Shown here one piece after another: positions 56,601 to 64,000 of a DNA stretch of 64,000 nucleotides. Each line of letters begins with the position of its first letter. The first letter of the stretch is position 1. The position numbers were made by a program, and so were the translations under genes. Source of the DNA: Antedon mediterranea (lineage: Eukaryota > Echinodermata > Crinoidea > Comatulida > Antedonidae). The notes beneath the pieces were generated by a model. It searched no databases. It was not told the origin of the DNA and worked only from the letters and a program-made list of their open reading frames with translations. Where the stretch lies: assembly GCF_964355755.1 (NCBI RefSeq), contig NC_092674.1, forward strand, positions 9,927,001 to 9,991,000, given 5' to 3'.

Positions 56601-59600
56601 GTCCATATATGGAAACATCACATTTTTTGTTGCATAAAGTTTGATAGTGTACACGGAGCTTTAGGTTAAATACTATTCATTTAATTAAATTCAATTCAAT
56701 CAGTAAATAACTGTACTATAAAATGAAGAATATAGGCCCATTTCCAATATTTTTTAGGTCATTAGACCACCAATCCTAACTAATCATAATCTATTCCTTA
56801 AATTTGGCAAAAGTTCTAAAAGTTATTGAATAGACATAGGTACCTTGGCATTGCATTGAATGCTACTTCTTTTCTATAGTCCAGATATGAAAATGATACT
56901 AATTGGCCTTTCGTTAAAGTGATAAGTGATTCTAATAGGAGACCAGAAGTCTACAGACCATTGATACCCATAGGTCTTTTAACCTCTAATTTGTAACATC
57001 CCTCTATTAAGGGGACAAAAAATTCCAGCGAAACGAATGGAGGGAAATATTTAACACTATGGCTAACCCCAATTCAGGAGGCACCCCTATTAAGGGGACA
57101 CTTTGTTGGGTCTCAAAGGTGTCCCCTTAATAGGGATTCTAAAATATTGACGTGAATATAATCCATTTTTTTTTAGTTTCCTTTTTATGTCATATCCTAA
57201 AATATATTTTTATAAAGCTTCTGTGGGAAAAATTTGCAATTCATTTTTGTAAACATTTTCAATGTTAATCTTTGTCCTGTTCCAAGAAATCTGGGCGAAG
57301 CTTGTTGATTCCATTGTACAATGATGTCATTGAACTTTGTTAGGATAACGTTTTCCTTCTTGTTTGCGTTCCTAGATGAATTCAACAGCCAAAAGTTTAA
57401 TTGGTCAAACATGGACACGCAAATCCACAACAGAATCTGGCAGTGGGAGTGCAGCCAGTAACGGTAATGGCAGCTTACAGAATGGAGGTGCTACTGCTGA
57501 GGTCACTAGGAGGTAATATTTGTTTTTATTTTATTATTCACCCCTTTCTCCTTCACAAGGAGGTAATATTTATTTTTATTATTCACCCCTTACTATTTCA
57601 CAAGTAGGTAATATTGTACTTTATTATTTTCCCCCTTTTTATTTCACAAGGAGGTAATATTGTTTTATTATTTTCCCCCCTTTCTATTTCACAAGGAGGT
57701 AATATTATTTTTATTTTCCCCTTTTTTCTCAAGAAGACAATTTATTCTTTTTATTACTTATCCCATCACATGGAGCTAATATTCTTTTCATCATTTACAA
57801 TGACGCCGTTTCTCTTCTCCAACTTGTATTACTGTATGTAGCTACTAGTTCATACAGTTAACATTTAAAATGTTTTTTTTTATTGATTGCTATACCGTTA
57901 TAGTACGGTAGGCCAAATTATGTTAATGATGTTTTGGGCATGTGTCCAGATCCTATCGGATTCAATGTGTTTTCTCGTGGCCACAGCACTCTTCTATCCA
58001 GGACTTCTTTTAAAGTTTTGTTGTTATTGCGTTTCAAGTAAATGTGATTATACTGTACTTGAACCATGAAACAAAGTAACCGCCTATTTTTTTGTTTTAT
58101 GCTCTGAGATGACATTTTAGCACAAATAGATTTATATTGTTGTAAATTTTGTTATTTATTTGTTAAATACTAAAACTTTATTTTAATGTGAAGTGAATTG
58201 TTTTGATAGTAATTAATTATACATTATTTTTTAAATGATGTGTATTATTAAATGTTCAATTTAAATTTAAATTTCTTATTTTTTAAACTATATCAATTGA
58301 CTTGAAAGTAATTTAATTTAGCCTCTAGTTAGTCTGTCTAGGTATTGTGTAAATACTGTACTTAAGTTTGTATACTCTCAATTACTTGTCTATATCTATT
58401 CCTGTTGTTCTTTGCAATTTTACAAACCCAGACAAAATAAATGAATTAAAAAAATATTCTCGGATCGAGGTTAGCAAAACGAGGACCGTGTTCTACAAAG
58501 GTTATGCTTATAATGGGAATACTTTGCTAAGTTCATTTTGACGCTCCGTTGCATATTAAACGCATTTACAGCAGGTCTATTTTGCGCAGAAATTTAGATG
58601 TGTTATATATGCTAAAATTATTTTACCAGTTTAAAGGCAAATGTTTTGTAGGAGCAGTCATTAGTATTATTGTTTTTGTATCATCAAAACAAATATAAAA
58701 TTTTGCTTCTTATTGTTAATATGACAGTTACAGTATAAATAACATTTGAAAATACTTCACTATAAATTCTTGGGCTTTGGGAAATTCATCCTGTTCCATT
58801 TGCATAATGAGTTATCGGTGGGGATACTGTAGATAGAGAGAGAGTTTTTGCCCAAGGAATAACAATATAGTATACTGTGAATCCCTATTATAAGGGAAAA
58901 CCTGAAGTAAGTTGGTTAGTATTAAAACATACTTCCCCTTGTACGTTTCACAAGAAATGTGTCCCCTGACTAGGGGTTTCCGGCGGCTAAATAGTATTAT
59001 TATAAAAAAAAGGTTGAAATACTGCATGCAAACAGGTATACAGGTGTCTTAATTTTAAATGTTAAATTTGCTTAAATTTTTTTTTATATAATATTGATTT
59101 AAATTATGTAACTAATTTGAGTATTTGAATAAACTAAAATTTAAAGTAGATCAACTGTTGAAAGTAAAAAACATTAATTGTCTCAGGTAAAAAAATAATC
59201 ATGATACAATGCATTTGAAAGCTGGTGCAATGTCTGCAAAATAGGACAGTTAGCATAGATGTACTGTTTATGAGGTACTTAATAGCCATTATGATTGCTC
59301 ATTGTAAAGGGGACATTCACAACTGTGTAGAAAACTAGCACCTTACATTTACAATTGGATCGTTACGCTATGTTACTATCACCCCAAAAACGGCGAATCT
59401 CATTGCTGTTTTCGAAATGTGTTCTATTTTTTTATGGCCATATTGTCTGGAAATGTTATGGGCTGTTTGGTATTATAGATAATGGTTTAAGTTTATGTAC
59501 AATTTGTTTTAAAATGTACTGGTTATTTTGTGTGTATGCTGATTACGTATTGAATGAATTCTTTATAGAAGTAGGATGGCAGACAGAGATGTTTGCACAT

Positions 59601-62600
59601 AAAGCTTAGGATGTTAAAGTTAAGTCTTCTGGACATTCGTTGACTTGCTGATTGACCTTAGGAATATACTGCTTTTTAACTTTAATTGAGAATCAAATTG
59701 TAATGGTCAAACCAAACATACTGTAATTTTAGTTTTTTTTATGACCTTCGATAAAACCATGCCTTGATTAGATTGCATTTTAAGATGAGTTGTAAATTGG
59801 AAGAAAGGGGAGGTGGATGTTGGTTATGAACAAGAACACTAAATCCCCTTTCCTCTCCCACATGTACAGGCCTGGTTTTGTAATGTGTAAAACAGTAGCA
59901 AATTTTATGCCATATTTTTAATGTACAGTGACTATATTGATTACCTTTTAAAACAAATTGGTGCGTATTTAAAAATTGATACTGTATTATTGAAAAGTTA
60001 TCTAGGGTGGTTTTTATGCTTTTTTTAGAATGGGGAGGTAGGTGTTGTTCATGAAAAAGAGGACTAAATCCCCTTTCCTCTCCTAAATGTACAGGCCTGG
60101 TTTTGTAATGTGTTTCAATGTTCTCTGTGCTATGCACATCATTTCTTCCTCATTAAAATAACATACTGCCTTTATTCTTAGTATGTTATTACAGTGTATT
60201 TATAGAAGATAATGTATCTAAATAGTCTTTGGTAATCTACCATATTTATTTTCAGCTTTGAATTACATGGCTTTTGAAATGTTAGTCAGCTAATATACAT
60301 ATGATAGTTAATACTTTAAGTAGATAAAAAAATGTTAAATAACTTCTTGTAGATTCCATTACAGTGTAATGATCAGTTCGGCAATTTCTGCAATTATGGT
60401 GATCTTGCTCATATTAGAATAGTGTACACTCCTGTATGTAGTGTACAGACTTTGCAATAAAATCTTCTATAATTCCATGCATCATTTATAATTATTTTTC
60501 TCTTTTTCAGACGTGAGAAAACGCAGAAGCGACATTCATTCGGTGCCATCTTAAGTTCGCAGAACAAGTCGCATCGAGATAACCATCATCGTCACTCGAT
60601 GGAAATAGGATCACCCGTGCTACTGAGCTCCAGTAACCCGACTGCAGCAACTCTTATCGACCCTCCTGGACTTGTGTCTTCTATGGGAGCAACAGCGAGT
60701 AGTATATCAACGACCGCAACTAGTTCCAGGAAACCTCAAGCATTACCAACAAATTCTTCTGTACGTCAATTGAATTTATTTTTGTATTGTATTTTAAAAA
60801 TTATAACTACATTTGTTTACTCTTTAACCTGTTTATGCAATTGTTCAGATGCCTTTGTTAGGTAATCATTTTTATTGCAATGACTGCCTCATAAATATAT
60901 ACATTGTAACAAATTAAAATTATATGTTCTTGCAGTAAAAATGTGGAGTTAATGCAGTAACTTCAATATAGATTAATGTTGGAATGATCCCTTAATGTAA
61001 AAACTGATTGTTTGATATATAGCAATAACAATATTTGCCATATATTAGATAAAATAATTTTAAACAGAAGAATTATATATTTGAATTTCTTCCTTTAATT
61101 CGTCAACATCTTTATTCGTAATTTGAACCCACATTACATTAAAAAACATAATAAATTTTCTGATTGGCATGAGTTTTGTCATGTAAAAGATGACTTATAT
61201 TAACTGTGTGAATTTTATTTTCATCTTATAGATTCCAGTTTCTATAGTAACTATGATGCACACACCAAACTCACCAACACTAATGACTGCTGGGACTGCA
61301 GCAGCAGCTGCTGCTCTCAACGGCAATAGGCACTTGAGTGACCAGCCATTTGCAAAATCTCAAGTGGAGGTGTAAGTTTTTTTTGTGAATTAGCATACGG
61401 TTTTTCAAGCTCCGTATACACTATCAAACTAGTTTGACAAAAAAAATTGCGACATGCCCAAATATGGTAGTGATATATACATCATCGTGTCCATATATGG
61501 GCACATCACATTTTTTTGTCACATAAAGTTTGATAGTGTAGACAGATCTTTAGACAATGATGATTCAGAAAATCATCAACACTTTGAAGAGGAGTCATAT
61601 TCACATTGGTTTATGTGAGAGAAATGTATTATACAACATTTACCAAAGAGAGTATATAATTTAACTAGAGGGTCAACTCCCCAATGTAAAAGCCAGTCAC
61701 TGTTTGGAGGAACCACTACCCCTTTGTTGCAGCTTGATATGATCCTCATGCAGAAAAAAAAAGACCTAAATAAATTAATGTCCTGCTCGTATCACTACTG
61801 TAACACTGTCGCCTAACAAATATTCAAATGTCTCAATCTATAGGTACACAGCTGTTTTCTCGTATAAACCTCAAAACCCAGATGAGTTAGAACTTCATAA
61901 AGGTGAATTTTATACTGTCAATGAAAAGTGTCGGGATGGATGGTACAAAGGTCTATCTATCAAAACTGGGCGTATGGGCGTGTTTCCTGGAAATTACGTA
62001 CAAATGTACAAGTAAGTAGAAAAGAAGATAGGTATACAGTAGGATTCCATATAAGAGGACACATGTCTCCTTAAAGTACCCCTGTATAGGGGATGTAGTG
62101 TTTCACCTAGTTTCACTAATAGGGGACCTCCACCGGATATGATCTACTGTATATAATTATTATCGTATATCCTCGGGTATAATCCCACTTCGGGTCTAAT
62201 CCTAGGCATAACCCCAGATATAGTCCCAGTGTTAACTCTTAGTCTGGATGTGGGCCTCTTTCTAGCCAGGTCATTGAGTTTTTACAAGAAATGCTTACCG
62301 TGATAATTTTTTTCCTTAATCAGGGTTTCCCCGCCCGATTCCCAGTGCTGTATCTCCACATAATATCTATTTCCCAGGTATCATAGGAATATTTGGTAAT
62401 ACAGCATCACATGTGGTATCTGTATTATGTAAGATTAGGTTAAGAATTAGGTTACTATTAGATACATGTGAAACACATGTGATGTTGTATTACCAAGTAT
62501 TCCTATGATACTTCAGAAATAGATTCAGTACCAAGAATCGACTTGTTTCCCCGGGTAGTCCCACCTCCAAAGTCTTTTTGCGTTCTTATTCCTGAACCAA

Positions 62601-64000
62601 TTCTTGTATTGTCTAAAAAACAAATAGCATATTTTAAAATTAAATATAACAGTGTTCTACCTGATACAATATTGTGTATAACATATAAAACTTCAATAAG
62701 AAAATAAATTTAGAAATGTTAAATTTTCATATTTTTCTACTACTATGAACTATGAATTATAGAAATTTAAAATTATTCTATTTGTAAATTTCTGTCTCTC
62801 ATAAATCTTAGAGCAAGTTTTATTTTGTCTCTGAAATAAATTTTTATTGCATAGTACTTCGAACCATATGGTAGGTCATCATCTGGTAATGTCTCTCTTT
62901 ATGTTTTAAAAAGTAGAACATGGTAAAGAATTGAATATGATTTTGAGACGGACAGGAAAAATCGGATAAACACTATAGACTTAACTAAATTTGAAATACC
63001 GTAAACCTTATTTTTAGGTTATATTATTTAGGGGACACCTTCCCATGAAATACCAGATGGTCAAATGACGAGACCCAATTGATTCAGGGGACACTCTTAT
63101 TAAGGAGACACTTTCTCATGAAAAAAACTAGGAAAGTATTATGTTTTACCATATGCAAACCTCTATTCAAGGGACACTAGTTTGTAGGTTCTACTGTACA
63201 AGATGAGAACGCTTACTAGTAAAGTTCTATTCATATTTTGCAATTAATTTTCATAAATGATTGATAATTGTTTTTCAGATATGATAAACCTCGTAGATCA
63301 TCAGCAAGTAACACATCTGAAATGAATTCAAATTCCCCAATACCAGTAACTATGGCAACTGTTGTAACGTCTACTGCCACAACCGGTGCCACTTCAATTG
63401 CGCAATCACAACTTGTCACCTCTGTAGCAAACCAATCAGGTGCTAATTTACATATACGAAATACAGGTGTCAGTTCAACAGCTTGCCAAACAATGTCTAT
63501 ATCACAACCAGGTAAAACAGGTGGCCAAGGAATAACAGGTGTCATTTCTGGAAATCCAATTGCGCATCCAGTACTAGAAACCAGAATACAATCTCTTCCA
63601 TCCCATGATGCATCCAAAGTGATTGACTCTCGTACCCAAGCATCAAATCAAAAATTGATATCACAGTCTGAGCGTGCTCAACAGAAACATTCAGCACCTG
63701 GAAATGTTCCATCTCCGGTTGCTAGGCAATCTGTAAACAATTCACCACGTAATTCACCACCTGTGAATCATGCAGTGAAAACAGCTGCAAGCACTCAAAC
63801 AGGTGCACATAGAATGTCAGTACGGACACAACAACCAGTGAGACCAAAACAACCATCTGCTACTTACAGACACGGTTCAGCAAGTCCACCAAATGTGCCA
63901 ATGCAGCCTGCGCAAAATGCTAGATTTGAAAATCAATGTACACAAGGAAATGTTAGTCCTGTTCACACACAGTCAAATGGGAATGTATCAACGCAGTCAA
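50582..64000 (+). CDS. SH3RF1: POSH / SH3RF-family scaffold E3 ligase, internal exons (partial gene)
   Basis: Eight exons join in frame: 50582-50643, 51994-52207, 56361-56456, 57376-57512, 60511-60760, 61232-61371, 61844-62011, 63279-64000 and beyond. They encode SH3-1 (ALFKYDA to GFFPAAYV), SH3-2 (ALYSFDV to GIFPISFV), a linker with KRHSF, HRHSMEI and [10 protein letters not shown], an alanine run, SH3-3 (AVFSYKP to GVFPGNYV) and a long Ser/Thr/Gln/Pro-rich tail. These motifs match vertebrate SH3RF1 in the same order. POSH is a cytoplasmic RING E3 ligase and scaffold for Rac and the MLK-JNK cascade. In vertebrate SH3RF1 the linker holding KRHSF overlaps the Rac-binding part. The RING exon lies upstream of any recognised exon, and SH3-4 beyond the window. 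Invertebrates generally have one co-orthologue, so the 1/2/3 label is nominal. Confidence 0.93.
50844..50973. repeat. 65-bp tandem duplication in intron
   Basis: Two copies (50844-50908, 50909-50973) starting ACGACGTTTATAATAGCC differ at about one base. A recent duplication. Confidence 0.93.
50974..51993. other. Intron, no further feature
   Basis: AT-rich intronic DNA between the two SH3-1 exons. No additional exon is needed because the frame is continuous. Confidence 0.6.
51994..52207 (+). CDS. SH3RF1: SH3RF exon: rest of SH3-1, start of SH3-2
   Basis: The acceptor is TTATTACAG, the donor AAG|GTTTGT. One base completes the split codon, followed by 71 codons: [15 protein letters not shown], the binding tryptophan in [22 protein letters not shown], linker PLPKAPAQC, then [20 protein letters not shown]. 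It carries most of SH3-1 and the first strands of SH3-2 and ends in phase 0. Confidence 0.95.
52230..52560 (-). mobile_element. Possible retroposon fragment in intron
   Basis: On the minus strand a less AT-rich part runs into TTATTACTATTATTATTTTTTATTT, a 3'-tail-like end at about 52290. Family not recognised. Confidence 0.3.
52561..55240. other. Intron, no clear feature
   Basis: AT-rich with a poly-T run (54568-54584) and a doubled CTAGGGTTGCACCT near 54518-54545. The frames at 53410-53670 and 53882-54088 have no recognisable features. Confidence 0.5.
55241..55472 (+). mobile_element. Retroposon 3' end with TTGAACT tail
   Basis: A block of normal base composition ends AATAAATAAATG followed by TTTTTTGAACTTGAACTTGAAC, a repeated-heptamer-like tail of a non-LTR element. 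It abuts an older LINE fragment. The 67-codon frame is not recognised. Confidence 0.5.
55473..55745 (+). pseudogene. LINE reverse-transcriptase C-terminal remnant
   Basis: [20 protein letters not shown], then [13 protein letters not shown] in one frame and [18 protein letters not shown], then [19 protein letters not shown] in another. The RLxMFYKIxNxL and SFPRTxxDWNxL motifs are typical of the C-terminal part of LINE proteins. Stops and a frame change near 55600 show it is dead. Confidence 0.65.
55746..56360. other. Intron, no clear feature
   Basis: AT-rich intron up to the SH3-2 exon. Confidence 0.55.
56361..56456 (+). CDS. SH3RF1: SH3RF exon: rest of SH3-2
   Basis: The acceptor is CCTGTTTCAG, the donor GAG|GTAAAC. 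It has 32 codons in phase 0: [32 protein letters not shown]. It holds the binding tryptophan and the ALYDY-fold closing strands of SH3-2. Confidence 0.95.
56499..56661. mobile_element. TA-flanked MITE, family AAGCTC, copy 2
   Basis: It starts AAGCTCTGTCTACACTATCA and ends with the inverse of AAGCTCCGTGTACACTATCA. TA on both sides (56497-56498, 56662-56663) gives the dinucleotide duplication of the Tc1/mariner group. Internal CCAAATATGGTAGTGATATG is partly duplicated. Confidence 0.85.
56995..57150. mobile_element. pogo/Tigger-like MITE copy
   Basis: CCCTCTATTAAGGGGACAAA near the left, CACCCCTATTAAGGGGACAC in the middle and GGTGTCCCCTTAATAGGGAT at the right form inverted copies of the family core. 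Confidence 0.6.
57376..57512 (+). CDS. SH3RF1: SH3RF exon: linker after SH3-2
   Basis: The acceptor is GCGTTCCTAG, the donor AGGAG|GTAATA. It encodes [13 protein letters not shown] (the NSxAKxLI helix following SH3-2 in POSH) and a Ser/Gly/Asn-rich low-complexity stretch. It ends in phase 2. The donor sequence is repeated four more times downstream in the intron (57513-57720). Confidence 0.88.
57500..57782 (+). repeat. Tandem repeat copying the exon's 5' splice site
   Basis: Units of about 44-50 bp contain GGAGGTAATATT followed by T-rich DNA and CCCCTTTCTNNTTCACAAG. GTAATA occurs at 57513, 57562, 57606, 57652 and 57696, and a sixth diverged unit at 57770 has GCTAATA. The first copy is the donor of the exon ending at 57512. 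Confidence 0.85.
57783..58860. other. Intron, no clear feature
   Basis: AT-rich. Possibly a LINE-like 3' end near 58380-58450 (ACAAAATAAATGAATTAAAAAAA), too weak to call. Confidence 0.45.
58865..58990. mobile_element. pogo/Tigger-like MITE copy
   Basis: It starts TATACTGTGAATCCCTATTA TAAGGG and ends GTGTCCCCTGACTAGGGGTTTCC. The same GTGTCCCCTGACTA word occurs at 6992-7139. Confidence 0.5.
59796..60116. repeat. Duplicated 90-bp segment
   Basis: 59796-59890 and 60028-60116 share GGGGAGGTNGNTGTTG, ACTAAATCCCCTTTCCTCTCC and TGTACAGGCCTGGTTTTGTA. The 130-codon minus-strand frame across both is a by-product. Confidence 0.8.
60511..60760 (+). CDS. SH3RF1: SH3RF exon: basic and Ser-rich linker
   Basis: The acceptor is TCTTTTTCAG, the donor TCT|GTACGT. 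One base completes an Arg codon, then 83 codons: [42 protein letters not shown]. The two basic-H-S sites match those of vertebrate SH3RF1, where this segment is reported to carry an Akt site and to contact Rac. Ends in phase 0. Confidence 0.93.
61232..61371 (+). CDS. SH3RF1: SH3RF exon: alanine-run linker
   Basis: The acceptor is CATCTTATAG, the donor GAGGT|GTAAGT. It encodes [17 protein letters not shown], a run of six alanines, then [20 protein letters not shown] with the last Val split. An alanine run before SH3-3 also occurs in vertebrate SH3RF1. Donor at 61372 rather than 61370 is chosen because it keeps the frame. Confidence 0.85.
61407..61550. mobile_element. TA-flanked MITE, family AAGCTC, copy 3
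   Basis: AAGCTCCGTATACACTATCA to the inverse of AAGATCTGTCTACACTATCA, with TA at its right and TC at its left. The interior matches copy 2 with a small deletion. It lies in the intron before SH3-3. Confidence 0.8.
61844..62011 (+). CDS. SH3RF1: SH3RF exon: SH3-3
   Basis: The acceptor is ATCTATAG, the donor AA|GTAAGT. It encodes the whole third SH3: [19 protein letters not shown], the tryptophan in CRDGWYKG and [14 protein letters not shown]. Ends in phase 2. Confidence 0.95.
62035..62155. mobile_element. pogo/Tigger-like MITE copy
   Basis: The left end TACAGTAGGATTCCATATAAGA and the inverted right end TACAGTAGATCATATCCGG enclose CCTGTATAGGGG and AATAGGGGACC. TA flanks both. Confidence 0.55.
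62336..62540. mobile_element. MITE with about 70-bp TIRs, near-perfect hairpin
   Basis: The arms begin CGATTCCCAGTGCTG and, inverted, CGATTCTTGGTACTG. The inner 39 bp (GTATCATAGGAATATTTGGT, AATACAGCATCACATGTG) match almost exactly. Same layout as 34985-35172. Confidence 0.75.
62541..62997. other. Intron, no clear feature
   Basis: AT-rich intron with no repeat or exon that I can support. Confidence 0.55.
62998..63205. mobile_element. pogo/Tigger-like MITE copy
   Basis: The right end inverted reads TACAGTAGAACCTACAAACT AGTGTCCCTTGAATAGAGGT. GGGGACACCTTCCCATGAAA and GGAGACACTTTCTCATGAAA form a diverged internal repeat. The left end ACCGTAAACCTTATTTTTAGG is eroded. Confidence 0.6.
63279..64000 (+). 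CDS. SH3RF1: SH3RF exon: disordered region, open at window end
   Basis: The acceptor is TTTTTCAG. After one base that completes Lys there are 240 open codons up to the window end: [15 protein letters not shown], then Ser/Thr/Gln/Pro-rich sequence with SPRNSPP and [15 protein letters not shown]. Low complexity, no domain, as in the region between SH3-3 and SH3-4 of POSH proteins. The minus-strand frame at 63231-63617 is a shadow. Confidence 0.9.

Noticed and set aside
59739-60137. 132-codon minus-strand frame
   Set aside because: It spans two copies of a 90-bp duplication inside an SH3RF intron; the protein is repetitive and unrecognised.
60599-60865. Plus-strand 88-codon frame starting with MEIGSPVLL
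   Set aside because: Its first part is the SH3RF exon; the rest is read-through into the intron past the donor at 60761.
63231-63617. 128-codon minus-strand frame
   Set aside because: Antisense to the SH3RF exon that has a good acceptor and continues the protein in frame.

Overview
The window looks like nuclear DNA of a marine invertebrate, most plausibly an echinoderm or another non-vertebrate deuterostome. It is strongly AT-rich, has introns with GT/AG borders, and is crowded with eukaryotic transposons: a Ty3/Gypsy element with a SCAN-like capsid and tRNA-Leu primer site, a CR1/L2-type LINE, 5S-rRNA-derived and tRNA-derived SINEs, and many terminal-inverted-repeat (TIR) elements. There are no operons, CRISPR arrays, rRNA genes or functional tRNA genes. 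The species cannot be named from sequence alone.

Layout: 1-9.1 kb is intergenic or intronic AT-rich DNA holding a Harbinger-like non-autonomous element (283-1144), a few tandem repeats and a 370-bp TIR element (7925-8294). At 9149-12894 lies a very young LTR retrotransposon on the minus strand. Its two 356-bp LTRs look identical, it has a 4-bp target duplication, and its single 596-aa ORF fuses Gag and protease directly to the tail of an integrase. 12.9-22.6 kb holds another TIR element with internal 85-90-bp repeats, LINE and SINE debris, and a 1.4-kb satellite with a monomer-to-dimer transition. At 22.6-26.0 kb a second Harbinger-like copy in inverted orientation is followed by a 5'-truncated LINE with an intact 731-aa reverse-transcriptase ORF.

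26-50.5 kb has no recognised exon. It may be the long intron upstream of the only recognised host gene. It holds minisatellites (69-bp, 82-bp, 23-bp, 54-bp and others), several arising inside copies of one TIR family whose ends resemble pogo/Tigger elements, plus 5S-derived and tRNA-derived SINEs that appear to share a 3' tail with a nearby LINE.

50582-64000 carries eight exons of the plus-strand gene for the scaffold and E3 ligase POSH (SH3RF family). They encode SH3 domains 1, 2 and 3 and part of the disordered region after them. The RING exon upstream and SH3-4 downstream lie outside what can be seen. All seven junctions keep the reading frame. The introns hold at least seven short TIR elements, LINE debris, and a repeat array that copies the 5' splice site of exon 4 four more times.
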